The notes beneath the pieces are model-generated. The model saw nothing but the letters and a program-made list of their open reading frames with translations. It made no database searches and was not told where the DNA came from. From positions 218,123,741 to 218,187,740 of the forward strand of contig CM041465.1 of NCBI GenBank assembly GCA_023213395.1: a stretch of 64,000 nt of DNA. The letters run 5' to 3'. The DNA is from Cycas panzhihuaensis (lineage: Eukaryota; Cycadophyta). This document shows positions 1 to 10,530 of the stretch, piece by piece. The position numbers and the translations under genes were made by a program. Numbering within the stretch: the first letter of the stretch is position 1; every line of letters begins with the position of its first letter.

Positions 1-1900
1 GCTCCTTAGTAGTAAAAACTCTTTGAATAGATGATGCAAGGTTATAAATGATTCCAACATGTCTTACAAAATTAACTACTCAATCAAATTTACATTAAAA
101 AGTCTACTTGATTATGTTAAAGAGTTATGAAATAAAAAACACTTAACTATAGTAGGAAAGGTTAATCTTATACTTGTTATAACATGGCCTAAAAAACTTT
201 GATAATCTTGACTATCATAAAAAGGCCTAGGGGTTACTTGAACTTCTCTTCTTGTGGAAATATAAAATGCTATGGAGTAATATAGTGTGCCTCAAGAAGA
301 TTGTAATAAAGGGTTACCAAATAAGTGTAGGATGTTTAGGAAATAATTAGGGAGAAAATGGATGGTAGTTTCTTGGCCCTATATCTAAGGAAGTTATTTA
401 TAGATAATTAATTAAATTTAGATATGTAATAGTTAGAATAACGGTTGGCTCAAGTGTAATACATAAAGTAGTTTCCTACACTAATCCCAAAATCCATTAA
501 AAAATACACTTGATTTAGACCCAATATACTCACTGATGGATGGGGATGAGACCATCACACGACTTTCCTTGGGTACTAAGATGATATTATTGCTTTTAAT
601 TTAATAATATCCTTATTTTATTTTTAATTAGTTAGATAGGATTTGATCAAACAAGGGCTACGATGAAGTATAAGCAAGACACAAAGTCTTTAAATAATGC
701 ACCCAATCTAGATATGAAATACATAATGGTAGGTAGGGATGAGACTAGCATGTAATCTACCTTAGATGCCAAGATGGTGCTTTGAGTAATAGTGAGGTTT
801 AGAGTTTAGTAATTATTTTATGAATGGTCTTCTAAAATAGGTATGGAACATTTTTGTTCTAATTGACATTGGGATGATTGATGCTCACATAGTCCTTTAA
901 ACATAATTTTATGAGTGTAAGAGTGAAAATTCAAGTGTGTATAGGAAGAGGGAAGTATATAAGGGGCCTAATGAATGTACAATTTAAAGTTTTCAATGAA
1001 GTCTTGGCTAGTAGGGAGGGTAAGAATAAGATTGTTTTAAGAGAAGAACCCACTATTAAAATTCTTCTACAAGTTCTAATGCTATATTAAAATTTGATAA
1101 TGACTTATGTAATCGAGTAGGTAAGACTATATGAAGAATTCATAACAACATATAACTTGTGAATAATAAATGTAATCACACAATCAATTAATAATATAAT
1201 CAACATAATAAAGGATTAAGATAAGATAATGGTAAATGGTCAATCATGCAATCATATATGTAGCACTTAATTGCCTCCAAATGTATAGGAGATCTCATAT
1301 TAATGAATAATAATAAAGCAGTCTTCATAATGAGTCATCTTAGTCTTACAAGAAGAACTAGGTGATCTAATTCATCTTAAAATATATGTTTTACTTATAT
1401 AGTTATATCACCTCATCATTAATAAATTATATTACATTGATACAACAACTAATAAGATCATGTGTAAGAACTTTTTTACATTGACCAATTATAATTTATC
1501 CACTAATTAAACATTATATTGACTTTTGTGAAATTTAATATTCTAACATATATAAGGAGTTAGAAGGGAGTCCATTTTATATTATAAGGAAGTAATAGAG
1601 AAAGTCAATGATTTTAAGATCTAGACTCAAAATGGAACTGTTGACTATAAGGACTAGGAGTTTTGATGAAAGTCTTAGTTAGGTTCTTCTAGAATGAGAT
1701 CTCAATTTATAAGTGAAATATACGTATTAATAGTAAAACCTACTAATATATTTAAATTGGATAACCTTAGAAATTGCACAAACACTTGTAAAAGACATGA
1801 AGGTAGCTTAAGGGATCTCAAACTAGTGGTAAATTCAAGATAAGATGCCTTTTTTCTTTCAAAATAAAAGGGATATATAATCAAAGTTTAATTTATACTT
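1..1900. other. AT-rich stretch, no gene seen
   Basis: I find no convincing reading frame, RNA gene or LTR boundary here. The 60-codon minus-strand frame near 1702-1884 has no recognisable motif and is probably chance. The stretch probably continues degraded transposon DNA, since it lies next to the decayed gypsy element G2, but the sequence does not show that directly. Confidence 0.5.
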
Positions 1901-1904
1901 GTAG

Positions 1905-2800
1905 AGGAGTTTAGTTAGTTTATGCTCATTATGGAGATATGTCCTAGGTATCTTGCTAGAAAGAAGGGGATCATAGTTTATACTCATTATGGAGTGTAAA
2001 TAGTTTATACTCATCACAAAATTTAGCTAGTTTATACTCATTATGGAGTTTGGATAGTTTAGACTCATCATGGAGTATAGCTTTAAGAGGAAATACATAG
2101 TGGTATGCAATAAAGGAATCTCATCTAAGATTAAAGTAAAAAACTACTAGGAAGGATTAGAATTATCCATATAATTTTAGGATTAGCTAATTTATCAAGT
2201 AACTAAGATCATCACATAAAATAACCAACATCAATCTTATACAAATAGTTCTTGAACCCCATCGATCACCTTAGTAGGAGCCAAATAGAATTCTAGGAGT
2301 ACATATAGAAAGAATTATAAAAATACTTACCAATGTTAGGTAAGTCCAACTATTAAACATTCATATAACACTCTCTAAAGGGTTTTACTTACTATTGAAT
2401 GAGTGGTGATAACCTATTCAATGAGAAAAAGGTCTCTATAGTGTGAAGGATTCCCCTTAGTAGACTACTAATTGAAAAAATATTTTAGGATTTTATAACA
2501 TTGCTAAGATCCTCTAAGGCCTTAGATTCTTACTAGGGTCTATATTTTCAAGCATTTTCCTTTCCTTATACTATATCATTATCTATTCACTCTTACTCTT
2601 AGACTTCTTTTGAAGACTTAGTTAGTTTATACTCATTATAGAGATATGCCTTTAAGCAATTTGCTAAGAAAGTAGGGAAATCATAGTTTACCTTCATTGT
2701 ACAGTAAGGTCTTATTTAAACTTATAGAAAGTTTAGTTAGTTTATACTCATTATAGAGTATATTTCTAGGTTTATATTCATAGAGGAATGTGCCATAATT
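1905..2800. repeat. Field of short imperfect repeats (GTTTATACTCATTATGGAG units)
   Basis: The motif AGTTTATACTCATTATGGAG recurs with small changes many times, mainly at about 1912-2085 and again at 2615-2800. The two blocks also share a longer unit that begins TTAGTTAGTTTATACTCATTA and continues with GAGATATG and then a GCTAG/GCTAA segment. The spacing is irregular, so this is not a clean microsatellite. It lies exactly where the core of the minus-strand gypsy reverse transcriptase (start at about 2860) should continue, and no RT palm motifs are seen beyond this point. Confidence 0.7.
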
Positions 2801-2804
2801 TAAC

Positions 2805-3344
2805 TTCTCAATCTCTAGTTTGATAGTAGCTAAGAGTCAAGGGTAAAGAGGCTTTTATTTTTGATGCTTAAGCCTTACTCTTAGGATAGTTATGATGGTA
2901 TGGACTACAACATTGGGATGAATTCCTTTCATGATGTTATAGTCCCATATAAAAATTGAAGATAACTCCCTAAAGAGTTCCTTTAGTTTTTTTCCTTTAG
3001 GAAACATTTAACCCTATCCTTGATGATCCTAGATTTATCATTAATCTCCATGCCAATGCCTATGGTTTTCCTAAAATCATTATGTTGACTTCCTCAAAAT
3101 GAGGTAGAGAAAGATTGATAGATGGGGGTTTCTTGAGGATAAATTGGTATTTAATCACTAAAGGAGATTCTATTAAATATGCCTAGTAAAACCAAGTTAA
3201 TGGTGGTTTATTTAAAGGTTGGGGGGTTATCCTAAAAAGCTCTCTTAAATATCCTTGTCATTATCAAAATCATCTAAAATAAGAATGTCCTTCATAATCA
3301 TATTGATCTCATGGTAAGGTAGCCCTAAAGCATGCTTCTTAAGG
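2805..3344 (-). pseudogene. Gypsy G2 pol remnant (linker and N-terminus of RT)
   Basis: Read on the minus strand, about 2990-2860 encodes a decayed copy of the segment before the gypsy RT core. A leucine-rich helix is followed by 'FIWDY..MKGIHP..V.HTI', the counterpart of the family's 'DVFAWSYEDMPGI....V.H.I', and then by 'LLATIKLEIEKL', the counterpart of 'L...I..EIEKLL..GFI'. Several in-frame stops and frame changes are present. Copia C1 interrupts the reading at 3344, and the gag part of what is probably the same element lies beyond it at 10.5-13.6 kb. The palm motif YxDD is not found further left. The motif comparison is from family knowledge; joining the pieces into one element is inference. 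Confidence 0.6.
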
Positions 3345-3772
3345 TGAAAAATTTGTAATAAGGCTATATTGATGTATTTATATATTATGTATCTTTGTAA
3401 CAATATCATGTACCAAAGGTAACATTGGGTATAACCCCTTATTTGTAATTCAATTATAATTTAGAAATAGGTTGGATCCACCCGCTTGCTATATAACAAG
3501 CCAATAATATTGGCTCATTATGTCAACTAATCACATTATTATATTTGGGTTTTGAATGCTTATAAATTAAGCATGATCCCCTTTGTTTGTATAATGAATT
3601 TTGGTGTATGTAGAAGCTTTACCAAAATATATTTATATAGTGTAATCAATTTACTTGTTGCATATATTTGTAATAAATTTGTATAAATCTATTGCATTTA
3701 TATTGTTTCCTGCTTTTATTTTTATATAATTACATGCACATATATTTTATAATCCTACTCTCTAGTTTAGCA
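3345..3772 (+). repeat. C1 5' LTR
   Basis: It aligns along most of its length with 10105-10530. Shared blocks include AGAAATAGGTTGG, TTATATTTGGGTTTTGAAT, CTTATAAATTAAGCATGATC and the segment ACCAAAATATATTT. It begins TG and ends CA directly before the PBS. The first about 25 bases align poorly between the copies, so the left boundary may be off by a few bases. Confidence 0.85.
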
Positions 3773-3787
3773 TTGTATCAAAGCATG
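3773..3787 (+). promoter_or_regulatory. C1 primer binding site (tRNA-iMet type)
   Basis: TTGTATCAAAGCATG follows the LTR end. It matches the plant copia PBS pattern (TGGTATCAGAGC) with G-to-A or G-loss changes. This is where initiator tRNA-Met would prime minus-strand DNA synthesis. Confidence 0.75.
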
Positions 3788-5940
3788 TGCATGTGCATCT
3801 AAACAGTCTTTTATAAGTTCTATTGAGAAATGGGAGCTTGATCATTAGAAATGACACCTTTCTTACCTCTATTTCTATATATTTTGCTTTGCTTCTATAA
3901 GTTTCAGTATATATGATACTTTGTAGGGTGTGTTATGTGATGAAGTTATCCTCGAATGCTGCCTCGCTGACCATAAGTAGGTCTTAGTCCCTAGTGTAGC
4001 CATTTTCATCAAAATGACACTTCATTTCTATTGTTTCACATCATTTAGTCATTATTTTAGGTTTTCTAATAATTATGCAAATTAAATCTCACTCCTCAGA
4101 GATTGCCTAACTTCTTGTCTACTTGTGAATCTTAGTCCTAGTCCTTTGGGGTCCTCTCATGCTTGTTTGGAGCTGTTGTAAGTGGATCTAAGGTATTAAA
4201 ATTTAATTTTGGGCCTGCACACCTCAATATACTTCAATGCTCATTTCCGTCATGGTATAGCTTTGTACGGTCTACATGAAGTTTGGATCTCATATATTTC
4301 ACCCCTGCATTTGTCTCTAATCCATCCAAGAGGAACTCAAAACTATTTCAATCGATTTTAAATTGATTTAATTACTCAAATCTACCTTTATTCTTTGCCA
4401 TTTTTGCATGACCTTCATCGTGATTTATTTTGTAATGAAAATTTTTATTTTTTACAATGTACTAAAGAAATTTAATTAGATTTGAATTATATTCAAATCC
4501 ATGAAGGTGGTTAGTCACTCACTAGTGGTCATATGTTCACCCCTTATGACTAGGGGCTTTAGTTAAGAAGGGGGTAGAGGCCAAATTTATTAAGGCAAAT
4601 TTTATCTTTTTTTATTAATAAAAAAAAAATTATTTTAGATTTGAATGTGAGTTTAGATCCATTAGCCTCTTAGTAGCCTAGCAAGTGGTAATATGTAGAC
4701 TTTATGAAATTGGAGGCCAATCTTTGAAGGGGGCTTAAGCCACCCCATTTTAGTTTTTTATTCATAAGGAGTATCCTGCACTATTTCTGCCATAACTTTT
4801 CAACGTGAGGTTCATTTTATGCACCATTTGAATTGTTGGGCTCTTGATTTAGAGACCTATAGTTTGAACTAGTTTTAGTCAATTTTTAATAGTTCTTCAA
4901 TGGTTTTTAAGTAGCTAAAGTAGACCCTTCTATTTGGGTTGTAATAAGTCTTTTTTTCCATAAATATAAGGCTTAGTTTTCATTTTGCAAAGGATCTATC
5001 TGCTAAATATTAACTATTTATATCTTATTTGTTGTCCTATCTAGGTTTTTGGCTAATATTTTCTTATACATTATGGTTGTAGGTGTCTTTCTTGTGTGAA
5101 GGAGGCTTATCTTCTCTTGGTAGCAAAGTCCTTTAAAAAACACCCTAAACCCTTCCATTTCATTTAATTTATTATTTTTTATTTATTTATCTTTTTTTAC
5201 TTTTATTTCATAAAAGGAACCCTCTTTTTTAAATAAGAACACATTTTAAAATTTACTTCAACTTGAAATATTAAAAGGATAACTCTTAATCTATATATCA
5301 ACTTTACTAGTGTTATAAGGAGAATGATTAAGACTCTTGAAGTCACCACACTATATACATTAGTGGTCATTCTCAAATTCCATAGATATTAGAGAAGCCC
5401 ACTAGCTATAAGATGTGTTAAGTTATAGGATGATGCATAAAACATTACCTTGGAGTTTGGAGACTAAGTTAGACTTGGAGGAGATAAGTGCCTTAGTTTG
5501 TAGTTCTTGGCCAAATCTATCACTAGGCATAAGACTGACGCAAGTGCATAAACAAGTCAGTGGGGGCATTTAACCTTCTTAGTAACCCATATACTGAGGT
5601 ATATAGAGCTTAAAACTCATGTACCAATATATAGGGTCCCTCCTTTTCTACTTGTGGGTAGACCCTACTAGAAAAAATAATAATTAAGGGCTTATTGGAG
5701 ATCCTTAGACTTAGCATTCTAGTTTAGTAGCCCCTTAGGTAAATAGGACACTAAAAGACACACTCATAATGGTAGCTCAAATGCTTGTGTCCAACATAAT
5801 TACACTTAGTGAAATAAATAACCTTTTATCTTGAAATAAATAAGCTAAAAATTTCCTAATTATGAATAACTATTAGGCCTATATCAATGGGGATATAGTT
5901 CCACTTAAACCCATATAAGACCCAAATAACTCTAGCTAAA
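3788..5940 (+). other. C1 untranslated leader, about 2.1 kb
   Basis: I see no coding remnant between the PBS and the gag remnant. The part at about 5340-5710 is clearly similar, in reverse complement, to 26600-26960 in the C2 leader. Shared runs include ATCTATCACTAGGCATAAG-like and GAGGTATATAGA-like blocks. Such a long leader is unusual for copia elements, whose leaders are usually short. Confidence 0.65.
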
Positions 5941-6850
5941 AAAATGCCACCATATGTCGTTGACTCAGTAGCTTTTAAAGCTAAGAACAACATAGCCCTT
6001 TCATTTATCGACTTGGTTGTAGAAGACCAAGTAGATTAAAATATAGAAATTTCTAAAACCTTTCACAAGGCATGGAGCATTATATGCTCCCTTTATAAGA
6101 GAAAAGATTACTCAAGGTCTCTTACTTTAAAAGCTTGCCTCTTTGGTATATCCTTTATTGGCACCATAATGGCCCACCTTATTAAAATTAAAATAATTAG
6201 AAACCAACTTATTATCCTTGGTTAACCTTCCTCTATTCATGACCTAGTGTCTAGTATCCTCAATATCCTTCCTATTAAATATAAGAGTTTTATATCTTGA
6301 CTTTATGATACCTTTTATAAAATAGACTTCAATACCTTTGAAGGGCTCTTACTTAAGGAGGAGAATATACACAATCACCAAGGAATGACATCCACTTCTG
6401 ACACTACCCTTATAATTATAGTCAGGAATCTAAAAAGGAATCAACCACTTTAACATTCGTATCAATAAACAACTTATCAACAACCCCCTGCTTAATAGTT
6501 TAACTCTTTGAACATCTCTTAATAGCCATAATAATCTCAACCTTTAGGGAACTAACAATGTAGATAATTTTTCACTTGCATATACTATGGCAAAAATGAG
6601 CATCTTATAGTTGAGTATAGAAGAAGATAGGTTAACATATGAGTTCTTTAGAACAATAGTGGATAATAAGGAGGCCAGAACTTCCAATAGAATAGGAATT
6701 AGAGGTAAAACTAGAACCAACACTAAGCAAATAGGTAAAGGTACTACCTAAGAAACCTAAGGAACAATCAAAATTCACAATAAGAAGGCCATGTCATTGA
6801 TACTTAAGACACCACCCAAAACTTATTCTTTACAACCTTATCATCCCAAT
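5941..6850 (+). pseudogene. C1 gag remnant (copia, UBN2-like)
   Basis: About 6070-6440 reads as the conserved middle of a copia Gag. It shows a 'W..I.SLY' start, a leucine-rich stretch, 'MAHLIKIKIIRNQLIILG', 'DLVSSILNILPIKYKSFIS' and an acidic 'LLLKEE' end. These match the UBN2 family layout of plant copia Gag, which forms the virus-like particle. TAG and TAA codons interrupt it where CAG, CAA or TGG are expected. The start codon near 5944 is only a guess because the N-terminus is weakly preserved. No CCHC zinc knuckle was clearly found. Confidence 0.65.
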
Positions 6851-9800
6851 ATGGTGATAATTCTTGGTTGATTGATTCTGATGTCTCTTGTCATATGTTT
6901 GATATTAAAGATCTACTTGAGAAGACCCAACCAATAAGGGCCTAAACTATTATATTTTGAGATAATATCATATATGATGTGACCAAGATTAGAAGGGCCC
7001 CCATTACTCTAAAGGATTCAAACATTTGCCATTATATTAATAATATCTTCCTTGTACCTAACATGAAAATGAACCTACTATTAGTTAGTTAGATTGACAA
7101 ATAGAACATGGATGTACTCTTTAGCCAAGGCATCTACATAATTACAGATCATACCACAGGTCAACTGGTTGCCATTGGACATAAGGATAGTAGACTATAT
7201 AAACTTGATGGAGTTCCTCTCACTACTATTCTACTATAAGAGTCATGTTCCACAATATAAAATAATCACCTTGATAAGGGGAAAACAATCATAGTTGAAG
7301 ACCCATCCCTCAAAGTAAATGTTCATATTCTGAAGAGAAATCCACCTCCAACAAAACCAAGGACCAACTATGGTACCAATGCCTAGGTCACCTAAATATA
7401 TAGAGCTTAAATTTCATGTATAGGTTATATATAATATGTAGATCACTAAGGATTAAGAGAAATAACTGTATTTATGAGGCTTTCTTAGAAGGCAAGTAGC
7501 ATAGAGAATGATTCCTATAAAAGAAAACATGGTGAGCCTTAGAACCATTAAGATTGGTTTGCTCAGATATTTGTGGGTCCATATTAGTTGTATCACTCAA
7601 TGGGAACCTATTTTTTGTGACCTTTATTAATGACTATTTTAGGAAAGCATGGGTCTACTTCCTTAGGAATAAATTTCAAGCCTTTGATAAGTTTAAAGAA
7701 TTCAAGGCTAAGGTAGAAAATAAAAGTAGTATGAATATCAAGGTGCTTAGATCTGATATTAGAGGAGAGTATACACTTAACTAATTCACCAAATTTTATA
7801 AATAATGTGGAATCAAATGCCAATTCTTAGTCCTACGTACACCTTAATAAAATAGTATAGTAGAAAGAATGAACTAAACATTGGTGAATAAGGCAAAAAC
7901 CATGTTGAGTGCTACTAATCTTGCTACTTAGTTTTTCTCCAAAGCCATATCAATTACTACTTATCTCACCAATATAAGTGTCATAGTAGTAGTTAGAGAC
8001 ATTAGTCTTAAGGAGGCTTGATTAGGTATAAAGCCTACCATCTCTCACCTCAGGACATTTACTTGCATAGCCTACAAATTCATTCTCAAGGAGAATATGA
8101 ATAAACTAGATGATAAAAGCCTAAAGTGCATCTTCTTTATCTATGTACCTACATGTAAAGCCTATAAAGTATATGACACTACTGGAAACTAGGTATATAT
8201 CATTTGAGATGTCATATTTGCTAAAGATACTTAGGGCTTGGATCTTTCACAACTCTAACTTATAGTAAATGAAGATGTCAATGTACCTAAAGTGCCTCTT
8301 ATGCCACTTTTTGAGCTACCAACCCCTATATCATCTTATACACTAAGCCCATCTTTGGTTTCAACAACCTCAACATTCACTTTAGATGCTACTATAATAA
8401 TTCCACTTATATCTCTTGATGATCTTTAGGTAGAGGCACCTTTTAAGTAGCTACAACAATTGATAAAAGATACACCTCCTCCCTCTACAACTCCTAAAGA
8501 GAGTGTAGAATGAGACACTCCACCAACTATGTATTAGGACATATGTCCTTAAGACTTCTAATCCTTCCAGATTTGAGGAGGTAGTCAAAGATCAAATGTG
8601 GAAAGTAATAATGGATGAAGAAATAAACTCTATCCTTAAGAATGATACATGGAAGCTAATAGAACTACCACTTAGAAAGAAGCCAATTGATTTTTGTTAG
8701 CTTTATAAGACAAAATTTTATGCTAATAGCACCATTGAGTATCACAAAGCTCAATTAGTTTCAAAGGGCTTCAAATAGAAAGAGTTGATTGACTATGATG
8801 AGAACTTTATACTAATTACCAACATGATCACATTCCATTTGGTTATATCACTTGTGTCTTAATTTAATTGGCCTATATACCAAATGGATGTGAAGAGTGC
8901 TTTCTTAAATGGAGAGCTTACTAAAGAGGTTCTCTTGAAGTTGTCTCATAATTATGCTATTCCTAGTAAAGAACACTTAGTTTATAAGCTCAAGAAAGCC
9001 TTATATGGATTGAAATAAGTACTACATGCCTGGTATACTAAGATTGATACCTTTTTCATATATTATGGATTCACTCATTCATCCTTTGATTTAAATTCAT
9101 ACACTAGGATTAGAAAAAACTTGATCACTATCATAGTGCTCTATGTGGATGAGTTGATTATAACTGGAAATGATGATGAGGAAATAATGTGGCTCTAATT
9201 AGAAATTAAAAGCAACTTTGAGATGATAAATTTTAGGTTGATATGCTATTTCCTTAGTATTGAGGTGTGGTAGGAACTTAGTCACATATTCTTATCACAA
9301 TCCAAGTACTCAAATGAACTTCTATAGTAATTCAAAATAGGTGATTGTAAACCTTCACCAATACCAATATAAATAGAGATCAAGTTAAATCTAGATGAAT
9401 AAGAGAAACCCTTTGATCTCACCTTGTACTAATAGTTGGTTGGAAACTTGATCTACCTCACTCAGACTCAACTAGATATTTCTTATATAGTTGGGATCTA
9501 TTTTAGGTATATGTCCTAGCCCAAAGTATCTCATTAGAAGGTTGATACTAGAATACTCAAATATATCTATGGCACACCTCAGTTTAGCCTTGATTACAAC
9601 CAAACTAACAATCTTATTCTAAAAGGATTTACAAATGTTGATTAGGCTAGTTGCTAAGACTCATGCCACTTAACCTCTAGTTACTGCTTTGACATGAACT
9701 CACTTGTCATTTCTTGGACTTACAAGAAATAATCAAGTGTTACCCTCTCCTCCATAAAAGTAGAATAGAAAGTAGTTGTTCATGCCATCATAACATTGGT

Positions 9801-10085
9801 TTGACTATGAAAAATTCTTGCTAAACTTGGATTTCAACAAACTCATGCTACCACTCTCTTTTGTAATAATCAAAGTGTGTTGAAGATGACTAAGAATTCT
9901 GTCTTCCATGCTTAATCTAAACACATAGAGGTCCATCATCACTTCATTTATGAACATGTATAAAACAAAGAAGTTAATGTAGCACACTGACCGACTGAAG
10001 ACCAAGTGGAAAATATCTTTACCAAAGCACTTGGGAGACCAAAGTTTGAATGGTTTTGATATGACCTTAGTGTCATGATAAATAG
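6851..10085 (+). pseudogene. C1 pol remnant (PR-INT-RT-RNase H)
   Basis: Domains are in Ty1/copia order. The protease site at about 6870-6895 reads IDSDVSCHM, so the catalytic DSG is now DSD. The integrase core includes the open segment 7554-7784 ('VCSDICG', 'FINDYFRKAWVYFLRNK', 'LRSDIRGEY'). RT starts near 8570; it has 'QMDVKSAFLNGEL' near 8880-8920 and 'KKALYGLK' near 8990-9015. The palm motif at 9142-9153 is YVDE instead of YVDD, which removes a catalytic aspartate. The RNase H and C-terminus end with 'SKHIEVHHHFI' and 'ENIFTKALGRPKFE' near 9915-10050. Dozens of stops mean no product is possible. Confidence 0.9.
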
Positions 10086-10092
10086 AGCTTGT

Positions 10093-10104
10093 ATTAGAGG
10101 AGGG
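10093..10104 (+). promoter_or_regulatory. C1 polypurine tract
   Basis: ATTAGAGGAGGG lies immediately before the TG of the right LTR, the position and composition expected for the plus-strand priming site of an LTR retrotransposon. Confidence 0.75.
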
Positions 10105-10530
10105 TGTTAAAACATAATGACAACCTAATATGTATTTGTACATTATACACCTTTGTAATAATATCATATACCAAATGTAACATTGGGCATTACCTCGTAT
10201 TTGTAATTTAATTGTAATTTAGAAATAGGTTGGGTCCACCCACTTACCATATAACGGGCTAATAATATTGGTTCATTATGTTGGCCGATAACATTATTAT
10301 ATTTGGGTTTTGAATTCTTATAAATTAAGCATGATCTTCCCTCATTTATACAATGAATTCTGGTGCATACGGAAGCTCTACCAAAATATATTTGCACAAT
10401 GTAATTAATTTACTTGTTGCACTATTTATAAGAAATTTATATAAATCTATTGTATTTATATTGTTTCTTACTTTTATTTTGATATAATTGCATGCACATA
10501 TATTTTATGATCTTGCTCTCTAATTTAGTA
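10105..10530 (+). repeat. C1 3' LTR
   Basis: Starts TGTTAAAACA after the purine tract and ends TA, a likely CA-to-TA change. It is the partner of 3345-3772, and its first ten bases resemble the LTR starts of C2 (TGTTAAAACT). Apparent open frames on the minus strand across this LTR are chance. Confidence 0.85.

Larger units (their letters stand above)
3345..10530 (+). mobile_element. C1: full-length decayed Ty1/copia element
   Basis: Two similar direct repeats (3345-3772 and 10105-10530; 428 and 426 bp) bound a 7.2 kb element. A tRNA-iMet-like PBS follows the left LTR and a purine tract precedes the right LTR. Inside, in copia order, are a 2.1 kb non-coding leader, gag, protease, integrase, RT and RNase H, all on the plus strand and all carrying many stops. 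It is nested in the minus-strand gypsy G2, whose pieces lie on both sides. I could not find a convincing 5-bp target duplication (left flank TAAGG, right flank GGATT). Its integrase and leader are closely related to those of C2, so the two belong to one family. Confidence 0.9.

Noticed and set aside
9805-10397. Two minus-strand open frames of 120 and 77 codons
   Set aside because: They lie opposite the C1 RNase H end and the C1 3' LTR; the plus strand explains the sequence and they have no family motif.
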